Assembly: GCF_014851395.1 (NCBI RefSeq)
Contig: NW_024041373.1
Coordinates: 20,454,250-20,518,249 of the forward strand
Reading direction: 5' to 3'
DNA: 64,000 nt
From: Micropterus salmoides
Lineage: Eukaryota; Chordata; Actinopteri; Centrarchiformes; Centrarchidae
Position 1 is the first letter of the stretch. Each line of letters opens with the position of its first letter. Of this stretch, positions 49,361-59,801 are shown in pieces. The notes under the pieces are model-generated. The model had not been told where the DNA came from. It searched no databases and saw nothing but the letters and a program-made list of their open reading frames with translations. The position numbers and the translations under genes were made by a program.

Positions 49361-52300
49361 TTGAGCGACATCCAGTAAATATAATGTTAGCTTTGCACCA
49401 ACTGTAAGCATAGGAACGACATAATGTTTCTCCGATTTACCTTAATGTTTTGCCTTGGTTACAATCTGCAAAAATTGTTTTAATACAGATTAATCTTTTT
49501 CTTAGTTTGGGAGGATATAAAGATGTGGATATATTCCCCACCCAGACTATCATTCCTATCAGCATTCATTACCTCTTTGTCAGATCAGGCAAGGATTTCT
49601 GTCTCGATTAAACTTTGCTCACTTCAGGACGACATTTACGTGAGGGGACAGCTGATATTTCCACACTGTAATTACAGGCATAGGTCAGTGAAACACAGAC
49701 GCAGCTGCCACATGTCCAGTTCTTACTGCCCGGCAAATCAGGTCTGACCCAGCCATCAGAGCTGAAGACCACCTCGAACCAGAGCACGGCTGCAGATGCA
49801 CATATTCAGTGGAGAATCAAAAGTAGAACTATATGAGAGTCTCAACACTGAGGATATTCCTGACAACTCATTCCTTGTTTTTCTTCTAGAAACAGAAATA
49901 GTATTATTTTTGCTAGCTGAGTGCATATTTTGAGCAACAATCATTCTTTATTATCCAAATATTTCATGGATAGTTATATTCCTTCTTCCCTGCAATAAAC
50001 TAGTAGTACAGAAACTGTAGAAAAAAGGATAAATCCGGTTTCAGCTATATTTTCCTTTTTTCCCCATAAAAATAAAAAAAACTGTCATCTACTTCACTGT
50101 ACATCCAGTTTGTTGTTTACAATAATGCAGATAAGAAAAGTACTGTAAATGTATATTTACTGCCTATCTGATGTGTTACAGTACCCATCTCCTGCAGGTG
50201 ACTTTTGCACTAGGCTCTCGCCACCACATAAATAATATTCTTGCTTTATTCTTAACTATAAATAGCAGACAGTATAGATTGGTTGATCGGTAGATATCAT
50301 TTGGTAACAATTTTAGTGAGGACTTGTTGATATGTGAGTAGTGTTTGTTGTCGATTAGTTTGCCTATGTCATTAAAACCTCTCTCCTTTGCTGATTGGCT
50401 TTATTGATCTTAAAGTCAAAGTATCAAATTACTAGAACAGAAATGCAACCAAATCAGGTGCAAAGTCTCAAGAATTACATGCTTGTTTTTTTCTTTTATT
50501 AAGTACTGTGATTCGCTTAAACCATTAGCAGATGTTTCTGTTTCAAACACCTAATTAGTGTCCAATTCAAATCTGAGGTCTAGTTACAAATCACCTCTAT
50601 TTTAATTAGGCTGTCTTTGTATGTACTGTATGAAATACTTGAGTTGTTTAGTCACTTGGTATTCTTCATTTCAAAACATTTAAAACAAATCTATTTTTAT
50701 AATTTTTGTTTGTTTATTCCATTGTCTTACTAATGTAGATGTCACTCAGCACACCTGCTGCCCACACCAGTCATAATTATTCCGGACTAAAAAAAGAGAC
50801 ATTTCAGAAGAGAATTAAACATCACCCTCTGATTCCCCTCTCTGTCTATCTCTCTCTCTGAGGGAGCTCAGCTGGATCTACCTGTGCTGTTACCCACTAC
50901 AACGTAGCCTTTTCATCAGATGCAGCCTGATGCAGGGAGAAGCCATGTTAGGCTAGGTGGGGATAACTAGGCACTCAACTGACTTCAAAGGAGAAACAAG
51001 TCTAGACACACTGTCAGACTAGGTGGTAACCATTTTGTATGCAAAACCCAGTCCAGACAGGATGTGTGTGTGCAGGTGAACCTTAACTTGGTGAACAAGT
51101 GTCAAATCTGGAATCACAAGCACTGAAAAACACACCAGTAAACATGCTAATGACGAATTATCCACCTTTACCAAATGCCACCAATGCTAAATTGAGTTCT
51201 TACAAAATGATGAATATTGATCGGTACTAGATGTACTCCTCGTGATGAGTGTGTCATGGCTTCAGGAATCTCAGCTGGGTATTAATGGGGATGCTGATTT
51301 TCACTTTACGAAAAATAGCTCTAACTGTTTATTTTGCCTTTGTCTTACTAGACAGCCATGACATGATTTTCTAATGTATAAAACTCTAAGACATATTTAT
51401 ATTTATGCTCATTGTGTTAAGCCACATAGTGGGGAGGACAGGAAGAGACAGAGGGCAGACTGTAAGTCACAGCAGAGACAACTTGTGTTATGCCAAAAGG
51501 CTGTTGTGTATAGGAATTGCAAATACCAGATGTGAGAAAAATTTTACATTTCTACATCTTGGAAATGTTGCAGCTATTTCTTCGATCTTCTGAGTCCTTA
51601 AATTATTAGCTTGCTAGCTATTATGCTAACACTAGCTACATAAACATCAAGTAAAATATCCTTTAGGTATAATGTCTCTGAAGATTGGTCTTCCAGGTCA
51701 TAGTTATCCAAGAATGGTTTAATCAAGGGGCAACTGGACTTGGTTGAAGATGCCTCTCATCCAAGATGAGCTTTGTTCCTTGGATTATTTAGATAGCTAA
51801 AGTTTGATGGTTTCAATTGAATGTTTGGTACACGGTTAGCAAATGGAGGGACACACGTGCAGCAGCCTGAATGTCTTCCAAAACATAGAACAGAGAAAAG
51901 CTTGGATTACAACACACACAGAGGGGGTGTGACTTCATTCAGGACACTGTTAATCCACTACAGTTGTTTATTTCTATATTAATGTTATTCATTTCAGTGG
52001 CAGTGATGAACTGGTTGAGGAAATGATTTACCTCTGACATAGGAGTTAAATGCTTTGAGTGAGTAATGGCCTTTTGCAACACAATTAAGGATTGTGATGC
52101 ACACTAGACTTAATGTTTCAACGGTTTCAGAAAATGTGCTTAAGCAATTGAGAAAAACTGTAAAATTTCAACATGGATGTTAATGAAAAATAGGACATGA
52201 TGAATTATCTGGATGCCCTGCATTTCACCTTATGTATAACTGCATAGATAGTTTTAGAATTATCAGCACACATGCAGCCCATACACACATACAATAAATG

Positions 52301-52584
52301 GACCAGTGGACATATGTTAGTCACTCATATCTTTGCAAAACACAAGCCATTTTGTAGACATCTGCAGAGCATGTGGTGGTTGGAGCAGTCGTTTGAGGCG
52401 ATGCCTGAGGGGCAGCATGGATAAATGGTTTGATAGATCGTGGGTGGGGCATATAGCTGCAGGTTTCTAATTAGGATGCCTTTGGCTAGAAGTAGTGGAC
52501 ATCAATACACAACCTACACAGTTGTCTCACAACCAATCCAAGTAAATACAGTTAGAGTGTATAATTCATTGACAGGCATTGTGT

Positions 52585-52588
<4 letters not shown>
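49361..52588. other. Unassigned noncoding DNA
   Basis: No supported gene. Nothing stands out except the repeat fragment at 51670-51785. Confidence 0.5.
51670..51785 (-). repeat. Fragment of a vertebrate dispersed repeat
   Basis: The minus strand contains CATCTTGGATGAGAGGCATC, CAAGTCCAGTTGCCC, then GGATAACTATGACCTGGAAG. From memory these words occur together in dispersed repeats of fish and reptiles. I cannot name the parent element or find its ends. Confidence 0.4.

Positions 52589-52634
<46 letters not shown>
52589..52634. repeat. (TG)n microsatellite
   Basis: About 23 uninterrupted TG units, ending 17 bp before the target duplication of the 7.1-kb hAT element. Confidence 0.95.
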
Positions 52635-52635
<1 letters not shown>

Positions 52636-52650
52636 ACTCATGCATACAGG

Positions 52651-52658
52651 GGTATTTA
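52651..52658. repeat. Target site duplication, left copy
   Basis: GGTATTTA, matching GGTATTTG at 59794-59801 in seven of eight bases. Confidence 0.8.
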
Positions 52659-53656
52659 CAGGGGTAGAAGTAACAAATTACATATATTATTATTACTGTA
52701 ACAGAGTCGTTTTTGTGTAGTTGGAGTCATTTTAAAAATCAGTCATTTCACTTTCCTAATGGAGGTATGTCACTTTGGCAAATTTCAGGTCGCATCCATT
52801 ACAGAGTAAAAACAAAAGACAGACACATAAAAAGGTAATGATAAACCATGTTACAATGTAAATTTAGCAGCTGCAGCAGAGAAACAGCCCTCCTGCATTT
52901 GCGGCCGCAAGAGAGCAGAACTCCAGAGAGCTTCGTGTCCAGAGAGGTGACACATGATACATGTTGTATGTGTACGTTCACTGAACAGCACAAAAAAGCA
53001 CAACAATGTAACTAAAATGAAGGATGTCACTTTGGGTTATGGTTAAGATTAGCCGTATTGTAACTCAGCATAGGTGCACCAAGTGACCCAAATCAAACAC
53101 ACCCATGAAGTTGTGTGACCAACAGGTGCATGCTGGGTCTTGCTAAAATAAAAAATACTATCATGCTCATGGTGGATCTTCCAGTAATGTCTGAAGAATT
53201 TCTGATATTAGGCCTTTCTGCTGTTTTTGACAGTCTCCGAGGTGACTGCAGAGAACTCATTCAGCTCAAGACTTTTTGAATTGGAGGAGTGAAGTGGGGC
53301 CAGAGAGGTGAAGTGGACCGGTTGTATTATGCACGAGCAGAGAAGTTGAACTTTCAGCAGATTGTGGAGTACTTTGACGTGCACAAAGCTCTGAGAATGC
53401 CGTTCTTATAGATGAGTACAACAACAAACTCACTCTCCAGATGAGAACTTCAACAACCATGCGCCATGTGTCTGTGTGTGTGTGTAGGTGTGTAGGCCGG
53501 TGTGTAAAAATTGACGAGCTCTCTTTTGATTTCATGTGTGTTTATGTTGTCTATACCTCTCTGTGTTGTCTGCCTTGGTGATGCTTTATTCTGTGGTTAA
53601 GGTGTCAGGTTATGTTGTGAATGTAGCCCAATATTGCTTTTTGTACCTGTCACAGT

Positions 53657-54726
53657 AATTTGTTCGATCACTTAAATCGGCATCACAAAACTCAGTATGA
53701 CCAGATCAAAGCGAGAAGTGAAAGCCATCCAAAGCAACAAAGTATTTCGGATGCTTTTTTCAGTGTTGCACTGTATTAAAAAGGTTCCAAATGGCAGAGA
53801 GAAATTACTGATGTACTGTGCGATAACTTTGCACCTCACTAAAGACATGGCTCCAATCAATACAGAAATCAAAAAGGGTTTCAAAAACATGATCTGGACA
53901 CTTGACAAATGTACGACAAATGCAAGGCACAAGTTGAAATCGAGCTGTCATGTGTGGAATATTATGCTGCTACCACGTATTTGTGGTTCAGACGGACAAC
54001 AGAGTCCTACATTTTAGTCTGACCGTCCACTTTATTAATGAGGACTTCCAACTCAAAAGTCGCTGTTTGCAAATGGTATTTTTCCCGGAGGATCATACAA
54101 GTGAGAACATTGCAACAGGGATGAGAAAAGCGGTGGCTGCTTGGGGACTAGATGAGAGACGTCAAATCTGTATAACAACAGACAATGCGGCGAACATGGT
54201 AAAAGCTGCCGCCCTGAACAAGTGGACCAGGCTGCAGTGCTTTGGCCACACATTGCATTTTGCAGTTGGTAAGTTATGCTTATGCCCATGCTATATTTAT
54301 TTTACTTTTTTACTTAACAACTTGTTCTGCATTCTAACCACAGTTTTCTAAAGTGTAGCCTAATCAGTTTAATAAATGTTAGTATTATGAGCAAATACTG
54401 TTTATAGGCACACTAATCTCTTAACTGGAGGGCACATACACACACACCACTAATGTGAAACCCATGAGACAACAGTTTCATTTTTTGAAAATTCATGTAT
54501 ATAAGACATGTAAAAAAAAACAAAAAACCCCCCAGAAATTAGACATAACATCTTTAAATAATGCAAAACCATCATTTTATAATCACTTTTAGTTAATGTA
54601 AATTAATTAATATGTACTTTGTTTTGTTATTGTTTTTTTCCCTTAGAAAATGCAGTGAAAAAGGATGGACGCATTGACCGTGCTGCTGGGTCACTTCTCT
54701 CACAGCTGGAAGGCCAGATTTGTTAG
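53657..54726 (+). pseudogene. BED-finger hAT transposase (ZBED-like), decayed
   Basis: The gene would encode a cut-and-paste transposase that binds the element ends in the nucleus. Visible parts are, in order: the end of a BED zinc finger (NLFDHLNRHHKTQYDQ, 53657 on), a linker QQSISDAFF, ITDV and LTKDMAPINTEIKKGFKNMI, EYYAATTYLWFRRTTES, LTVHFINEDFQLKSRCLQ, CITTDNAANMVKAAA, and LQCFGHTLHFAV. An intron with GTAAGT at 54269 and TTTTTTTCCCTTAG ending at 54646 joins the frame exactly (AV|ENAVKKDGRIDR). At least three frame changes and several stops occur. The first catalytic Asp, expected in the TTDLW motif, is Tyr (53978-53980). The second Asp (TTDN, 54181) remains. The dimerisation region and catalytic Glu are missing. 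Much shorter than the usual 600-700 residues, so it is dead. Confidence 0.8.
54269..54646 (+). other. Intron of the hAT transposase remnant
   Basis: 378 bp starting GTAAGT and ending in a long pyrimidine tract and CCCTTAG. Splicing restores GCA GTT GAA AAT GCA, coding AVENA, as expected for the family. The intron keeps consensus ends although the coding frames are broken. Confidence 0.7.
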
Positions 54727-54844
54727 TTGATACAGTTATTTATTGCAGTAAATTATATTTGTTTTTTTGTGTATAGCTGCTCTAATTTTTGTTATTTTTA
54801 TTAGTTTGTTTAAAATGTGTTTACTGCATTAAAGAGAAAGGATG

Positions 54845-54974
54845 GTGCAATCAAAAAAGTCTTGAGAGTATAATTTTTTATTTCTCATCTTTTGATCTTA
54901 AACCTAAATGTCTTCAGTGAACAACAAAAACAAAGGAATTTGCCTTACCATTCCAATACTTTTGGAGGGGACTG
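54845..54974. mobile_element. End fragment of another Tc1-type element
   Basis: It ends in CCAATACTTTTGGAGGGGAC then TGTA, and includes TCATCTTTTGATCTTAAACC, AATGTCTTCAGTG and AACAAAGGAATTTGCC. From memory this is the terminal region of a fish Tc1-type family whose ends read TACAGTCCCCTCCAAAAGTA. Only one end is present. Confidence 0.5.
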
Positions 54975-55166
54975 TATATTGCAGAAAAAAAAATATTGCA
55001 AAGTCAGTTTTTTCCAATATCGTATAGCTCATCATAGCTCTTTTTATTTATTGTCAACATGTTAATGTACATTTTGTAGCCTAGGTGTTGTTTAACTGAT
55101 TAGTTCTCATCATATAAAAATATAAAATTACAATATTATATATATATAGCCCCCCTTGCCTGTTTA

Positions 55167-56080
55167 TGTAGGCCGCCGCCACTGTGCTTTATCCATCCTG
55201 ACGATGACAGGACGACCTCTCAGTCTGGGCAGAAACTGGCAAAGCGCCAGGTGCACAGCTCTTAGCTCCAAGACATTGATATGCTGGGTCACCCAGGGGC
55301 TGTTCCAGTGGCCGCTGACCCCACAGCCATCGTGGACGGCACCCCAGCCTGCCTGGGACGCATCTATGAAGACCAGTCGGCGATAAACTACTGGTCCCAG
55401 TCCACTTCCTCTCTGTATATTGGTCGGGTCCCGCCACCAGTGAAGGGCTCGGTACAGCCTGCGGAAGACCGTGACCCTGGCTTGGCGGAAGCCCTGTGGA
55501 CAAAGGCCCAGGCTCAGCAGGCACCTTTGGACAGGTGTCATGTAGAGGAGTGCAAGGGGAACTATCTGCACTATGGCGGCCATTAAGCCCATTAGGTGAA
55601 GGCAGAGCCCCCAGTTGACCTGCGAATGCAGTTGAAACTGGCAAAGGCAAGCTCCCCTGGAATCCAGAACCATGCCCAGAAATGTTTTCACCTGGGAGGA
55701 CTGGCGCTTGCTCTTCTTGTCGTTGTGACAAAGGCCCAGGCCCCGAATGTGCTCCAGGAGCAGAGCTATATGACAGTGGCATAGCTCCTCTGAATCTACA
55801 CAAATCAACCAATCTTCGAGGTAATTGAGGATCCTGAGCCCCCGCTGCCTCATGGGTGCAATGACCGCATCCATGCAGCGGGTGAAGGTCCAGGGAGCCA
55901 ACGAAATGCCGAAAGGCAGAACCTCCTACTGTGATGGCTTGCTTTACCCTGGGTACCGTCAACATCTTGCATCACAGGGGGCGGAGGTATTTGTTGAGTC
56001 CCCCATCCTGTTTGGGGACCACGAAATAACGGGAGAAAAACCCAGCCTGCGGATCCCCAGACTCCACCTCCCGTATAGCT
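55167..56080 (-). pseudogene. DIRS-type reverse transcriptase/RNase H, decayed
   Basis: In minus-strand order: FFSRYFVVPKQDGGL, a short deletion, LNKYLRPL, a stop (near 55972), KMLTVPRVKQAI, then a deletion and frame change. Next come SLAPWTFTRCMDAVIAPM, RILNYLEDWLICV, FLGMVLDSRGACL, and an RNase H start VFIDASQAGWGAVHDG with HINVLELRAVHLAL and VIVRMDKA. The palm segment holding the first catalytic Asp is missing. The active-site motif, usually YxDD, reads YLED (about 55812-55823). The C-terminal part of RNase H and any recombinase are absent. The enzyme would copy element RNA into DNA; this copy cannot. Confidence 0.75.
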
Positions 56081-57000
56081 GCCAGGAGGGTGGATATCTC
56101 TCTCTGCAGTACCTCTGCATGACCAGGGTCGTTCACCATGGTGAAGGTGGCAGACCTTGTCACTGTCTGTAGTAAAACTGTATCTGGTAACCGTGGGTCA
56201 TGGTAGAAACGACCCATGGGTCCACACCCAAAGCCAACCACGCAGCCTTCCTGTGCCTGCTGCAACAGTGTAGCTGCGTCTAGTCCAAACATAGCTGAAG
56301 GCTCTACTAGCAGTCTCAGCAAACAGTCACAATCTGCTTGTTGGAGCTGGGACTAAGACAGCCACAGGTGGCGCCTTGCAACTGTGAAAGATGCCAAGGC
56401 TCTGCCAGCAGCTACTGCCTGCTCCTTCATAATGGAGGAAAGATAAGAGGAAGCCTCCTGAAGCTCCTCTATAGGACTGGGGCTGACAGAACCCCTCGAC
56501 ACCTGACGAGACAGGTGGCACAGGTAGAGAGACATAGTGGCCGCAGAATTAGCCAAGCAGGTCTGCGTAGGCATAGCTCTATGCAGCTTAGCCAGCAGGC
56601 CATCCATAACCCTGCATTTCTTGCTAGGGCAGGTGGCCTTGCCAAGCACTGAGCTGGAGGGAAAGACCAGGGGAGAGAGGGCTTGATCCATCGGGGGGAG
56701 GGGCCCGCAGGCAACCTGCTCCCTGCCTTGCACGTTCGAGAACCTCCTGAAGGATCTAGACCACTTGCGTGTGGCTGACGGTGAGTCAAACTGTTTACAC
56801 ACCAGGTCCTTAAAGTCAGGCAGAAGAGGGACTTGTACCAGTGTGGAGCGCACCACCGTACTCTCATCGAACTGAGAGAGGGGCGCTGTCAGGGTTTTAG
56901 GGGGTGCAATACCCAGGGCTGCGACCGCCCTGCTGAGAAGCTGGTCGAAGCTCTGACCGTTGAGTCACCGCCTACGTGCACTGCCACGTTCTGCCCAAGG
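56081..57000 (-). pseudogene. DIRS-type gag-like ORF1, decayed
   Basis: The minus-strand frame includes LSQFDESTVVRSTLVQVPLL then PDFKDLVCKQF, FSNVQGREQVACGPLPPMDQ, KKCRVMDGLLAKLHRAM, LANSAATMSLYL, LASFTVARRHLWLS, and a stop near 56353. After the stop the same frame continues (VEPSAMFGLDAATLLQQAQE) into the reverse transcriptase region. The pattern (LLPDF, PPMDQA, ARRHLWLS) fits DIRS/Ngaro-type ORF1 proteins as I remember them. It is probably structural and nucleic-acid binding. The start codon was not located. Confidence 0.55.
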
Positions 57001-57964
57001 ACAAGTCACCGTCCTCGGAGGAGAACACAGTTTCAACGTCCACATCCTCCTCATCCAACATGGAGGTGGGTGGGGGAGGGGGGTTATGAAAAGGGTCTGC
57101 TGAAGGTCTAAGAGCAGAGGGAGGAAGGTAAACCTGCCAGGACCCAGAAAGAGAGGGGCATACTCACTTTCTTTTGAAAAAGCAGCAGCGGGCCTCCCTA
57201 GTACATGCTGGCAATATAAAACAATCCATGCGTGACAGGGTTTTCCCTGGACAATATGGCTTGTTAGTGGCTCAAACACAGAACACACTGGTCGTGGCCA
57301 CCTTCAAATAGCAAAGGAATACTACAGCCCACACAATCATGTCCCTGTTGGCCTTCCATAAGCTCCATACTTCCATGCCTCTGTTCTTTTATCACTTTTC
57401 TTTGTGTTTGAGATGTCAGGTGTCAGCCGACAGCGGCAGCATGCACGCAGACTATTGTCTTCCCTGAGCGAGTGAGCCGACAGCGCCGGCAATACGCTCG
57501 AGGGAGTTGCCTTCTTACGCCGACCTGGGCTTTCACCTAAGGCAGCGTGGAGATGCCGGTTCAGCAGGAAAACAGAAGCGTCTGTCTCTTCTGTTAGCCG
57601 ACTGGATGTCTGTGCTCAGCACGGACCCAACTGGGCGTGTCAGCTCACGAGACCGCAAGCAATACGCCAGAAAGGGGGGGACACACAGCTCCACAACCGG
57701 GAACAAGGGAAACAGCAATCCAAGCAGGCTGCCCGCAGACAGGTTCCCAAACTACAACAGGAAAGATGTTCTTTTCCCTGTTATCTCTTCTTTGGTTTTC
57801 CTGTTCTTTGTAATGGAGATTGTCTTCACGCACGTACCCTAGCTCAGGTGGAGATCAAACAATCAGTGATTTCACGCCAGCGCAGGTGCTTTATAGGTGA
57901 CCTATGGGGCGTGGCCGGGCAAGCCGGTGTGTCTTAAAGAGGCTTCCATGTACCTGATGAGAAC

Positions 57965-58880
57965 TGGTTGACCCTCTTTTGGCAGCAATAACCTCAACCA
58001 AATTTTTCTTGTAGTTCCACATCAGACCTTAACAACGGTCAGGAGGAATTTTGGACCATTTCTCTTTACAAAACTGTTTCAGTTCAGCAATATTATTGAG
58101 ATGTCTGGTGTGAATCACTCTCTTGAGGTCATGCCACAGCATCTCAATTGGATTGAGGTCAGGACTCTGACTGGGCCACTCTAGAAGGCGTCTTTTCTTC
58201 TGCTGAAGCCATTTTGATGTTGATTTATTTCTGTGCTTTTGGTCGTTGTCCTTTTGCATCACCCATCTTCTGGTGAGCTTAAATTGGCGGACATATGGCC
58301 TTTCTCCTGCAAAATTTCATAATAAACTTTGGAATTAATTTTTCCGTCAGTGACAGCAGCCCTTCCAGGCCCTGAGGCAACGAAGCAGCCCCAAACCATG
58401 ATGTCTCCTCCTCTATACAGTTGGGATGAGGTTTTGATGTTGGTGTGCTGTGCCTTTATTCCTCCACACATAGGGTTGTGCTCTTTGCAAACTTCAGATA
58501 TGCAGCAACGTTTCTTTTGGACAGCAGTGGCTTCCCCCGCGGTGTCCTCCCATGAACTCCATTCTTGTTCAGTGTTTGACGTATTGTAGAGTCGTCAATA
58601 GAGATGTTAGCATGTTCCAGAGATAGCTGTAAGTCTACGGCTGACACTCTTGGATCCTTCTTAGCCTCATCGGGCATTCTACACTTTGCTCGTGCAGTTA
58701 TCTTTGCAGGACAGCCATTCCTAGAGAGAGTAGCAACAGTGCTTTACTTTCTCCATTTATAGACAATTTTTTCTGTGGAATGCTGAACATAAAGGCTTTT
58801 AGAGATACCTTTGTAAGCCTTTCTAGGTCAGCAGTTCTTAATTGTAGGTCTTCTGAGAGCTCTTTTGCTCGAGGCACAGT
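57965..58880 (-). pseudogene. Tc1-type transposase, decayed
   Basis: Read on the minus strand: the start codon is changed to GTG (VPRAKELSEDLQLRTADL, near 58878). A broken first DNA-binding subdomain follows. Then GCPAKITARAKCRMPDEAKK, DPRVSAVDLQLSLEHANIS, STIRQTLNKNGVHGRTPRGK, and LLSKRNVAAYLKFAK. A deletion joins this to CGGIKAQHTNIKTSSQ, removing the segment with the first catalytic Asp (usual WTDE motif). It then continues GDIMVWGCFVASGPG, a frame change, QKDNDQKHRNKST (second Asp), LEWPSQSPDLNPIEMLWHDL (catalytic Glu) and KFC-like EKWSKIPPDRC. The intact family protein has about 340 residues. With the lost start, the deletion and the frameshifts this is non-functional. Confidence 0.85.
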
Positions 58881-59038
58881 TCACATCAGGCAATCCTTCA
58901 TGAGAATAGCAAAATTAAAATTGGTGTGTTATTTTTTTTAGGGCAGAGCAGCTTTAACCAACACCTCCAATCTCATCTCATTAATCGGATTCCAGGTTGA
59001 CTGACTCCAATTTGCTTTTGGAGAAATCATTAGCTTAG

Positions 59039-59046
59039 GGGTTCAC
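59039..59046. repeat. Target site duplication of the 444-bp element, left copy
   Basis: GGGTTCAC, matching GGGTTCAA at 59491-59498 in seven of eight bases. The undisturbed Tc1 arm is expected to read GGGGTTCACATACTTTTT. Confidence 0.7.
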
Positions 59047-59490
59047 CAACAAGTCCTCCAAACTAAATGACAACTTAGGTCGTTTTAACCAACCTCCATA
59101 TACGACTCATATGAGAGCGTATCTTAAAATAGTGCCCCTACCGGTGGCATTCGAAATACGACTTAACTTGTGTTATGTAGAATTAGCTACGTTGTTTCAC
59201 TCGGGAACCGAATGCTGGTGGAGCCCCAATTCACAACAACAGTTGTCTCATAGCGCTTTTCATAAAAGAGCAGGTCTAAACCGAAATATAACTAACTTGC
59301 TTGCCTTCCACCCAACTCACCACCAGTGGAGTACAACTTTATTGCTATTTATAATACGTAATCTAGTCTTTATCATGTGTTTGAGCTGTACGGCCACTAG
59401 AAGTCACTGCCACAATAAATGTAAACATGAGTTGTAATTTTGTGTGGCTGAAACAACCTATATGGTGTTTTTTCCATGGAGGACACGCTT
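59047..59490. mobile_element. 444-bp nonautonomous element inside the Tc1-type element
   Basis: It interrupts the Tc1-type right arm between flanking 8-bp duplications. The ends are weak inverted repeats, CAACAAGTCCTCCA on the left and TGGAGGACACGCTT on the right, with core GTCCTCCA/TGGAGGAC. The interior includes CATATACGACTCATATGAG and CATAGCGCTTTTCATAAAAG. No coding frame with a domain. The duplication length suggests hAT-type, but the ends do not start CAG. Confidence 0.65.
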
Positions 59491-59793
59491 GGGTTCAAAT
59501 ACTTTTTCCAACCTTGACTGTAAATGTTTACATGGTGTGTTCAATAAAAACATGAAAACATTCTTTGGTATTAGTTTAAGCAGACTGTGTTTGTCTATTG
59601 CTGTGACTTAGATGAAAATCAGATCCCATTTTATGACCAATTTATGCAGAAATCCAGGTAATTCCAAAGAGTTCACATACTTTGTACCCTGAGTACATTT
59701 TAACAGACCTACTTTTTACCTTTATCTGAGTACATTTTTACTCAAGTAATTGAACTTGAACTTGAGTAAATTATTATACCCTTTCCACCCCTG

Positions 59794-59801
59794 GGTATTT
59801 G
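59794..59801. repeat. Target site duplication, right copy
   Basis: GGTATTTG, partner of 52651-52658. Confidence 0.8.

Larger units (their letters stand above)
55140..57945 (-). mobile_element. DIRS-type retroelement, truncated
   Basis: The minus strand carries a gag-like region followed by reverse transcriptase and RNase H remnants of DIRS type. DIRS elements normally also encode a tyrosine recombinase, which is not seen. The sequence past the RNase H (below 55150) is unrelated AT-rich DNA, so the 3' part is lost. The 5' leader (about 57110-57945) has repeated CCGACAGCG-like words and a GGGGCGTGGCC segment. Boundaries are approximate, because DIRS elements leave no target duplication. It is inserted within the hAT element. 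Confidence 0.65.
57950..59684 (-). mobile_element. Tc1-type DNA transposon, left end truncated, with nested insertion
   Basis: The right (transposase 5') arm is nearly complete. It reads from the start-codon position near 58878 through TCTCATCTCATTAATCGGAT and TAGCTTAGGGGTTCAC to 59046. It resumes at 59491 (GGTTCAAATACTTTTTCCAA) and ends TTCCAAAGAGTTCACATACT near 59684, lacking the last bases of the expected terminus. The left arm stops at about 57950 against the DIRS-type element. A 444-bp element at 59047-59490 splits the right arm. No TA duplication survives. Confidence 0.75.
52659..59793 (+). mobile_element. hAT transposon expanded by nested insertions
   Basis: The left end is CAGGGGTAGAAGTAACAAAT. 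The right end is CCCTTTCCACCCCTG, whose inverse is CAGGGGTGGAAAGGG. Near-identical 8-bp duplications flank it, and joining the outer flanks gives continuous sequence (ACAGGGGTATTTGCATATGTG). Subterminal ACTCAAGTA/TACTTGAGT words are near the right end. On the plus strand a BED-finger hAT transposase remnant (53657-54726) fits this orientation. The rest of the 7135 bp consists of later insertions: a Tc1-type end at 54845, a DIRS-type element at 55140-57945, and a Tc1-type element at 57950-59684. The transposase C-terminus appears deleted. Confidence 0.8.

Noticed and set aside
55189..55965. 258-codon minus-strand frame as a separate protein
   Set aside because: Only its first residues (KMLTVPRVKQAI) are in the true reverse transcriptase frame; the rest is a shifted reading of the DIRS-type gene.
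57507..57842. 111-codon plus-strand frame
   Set aside because: It lies in the leader of the DIRS-type element, on the opposite strand, and has no recognised motif.
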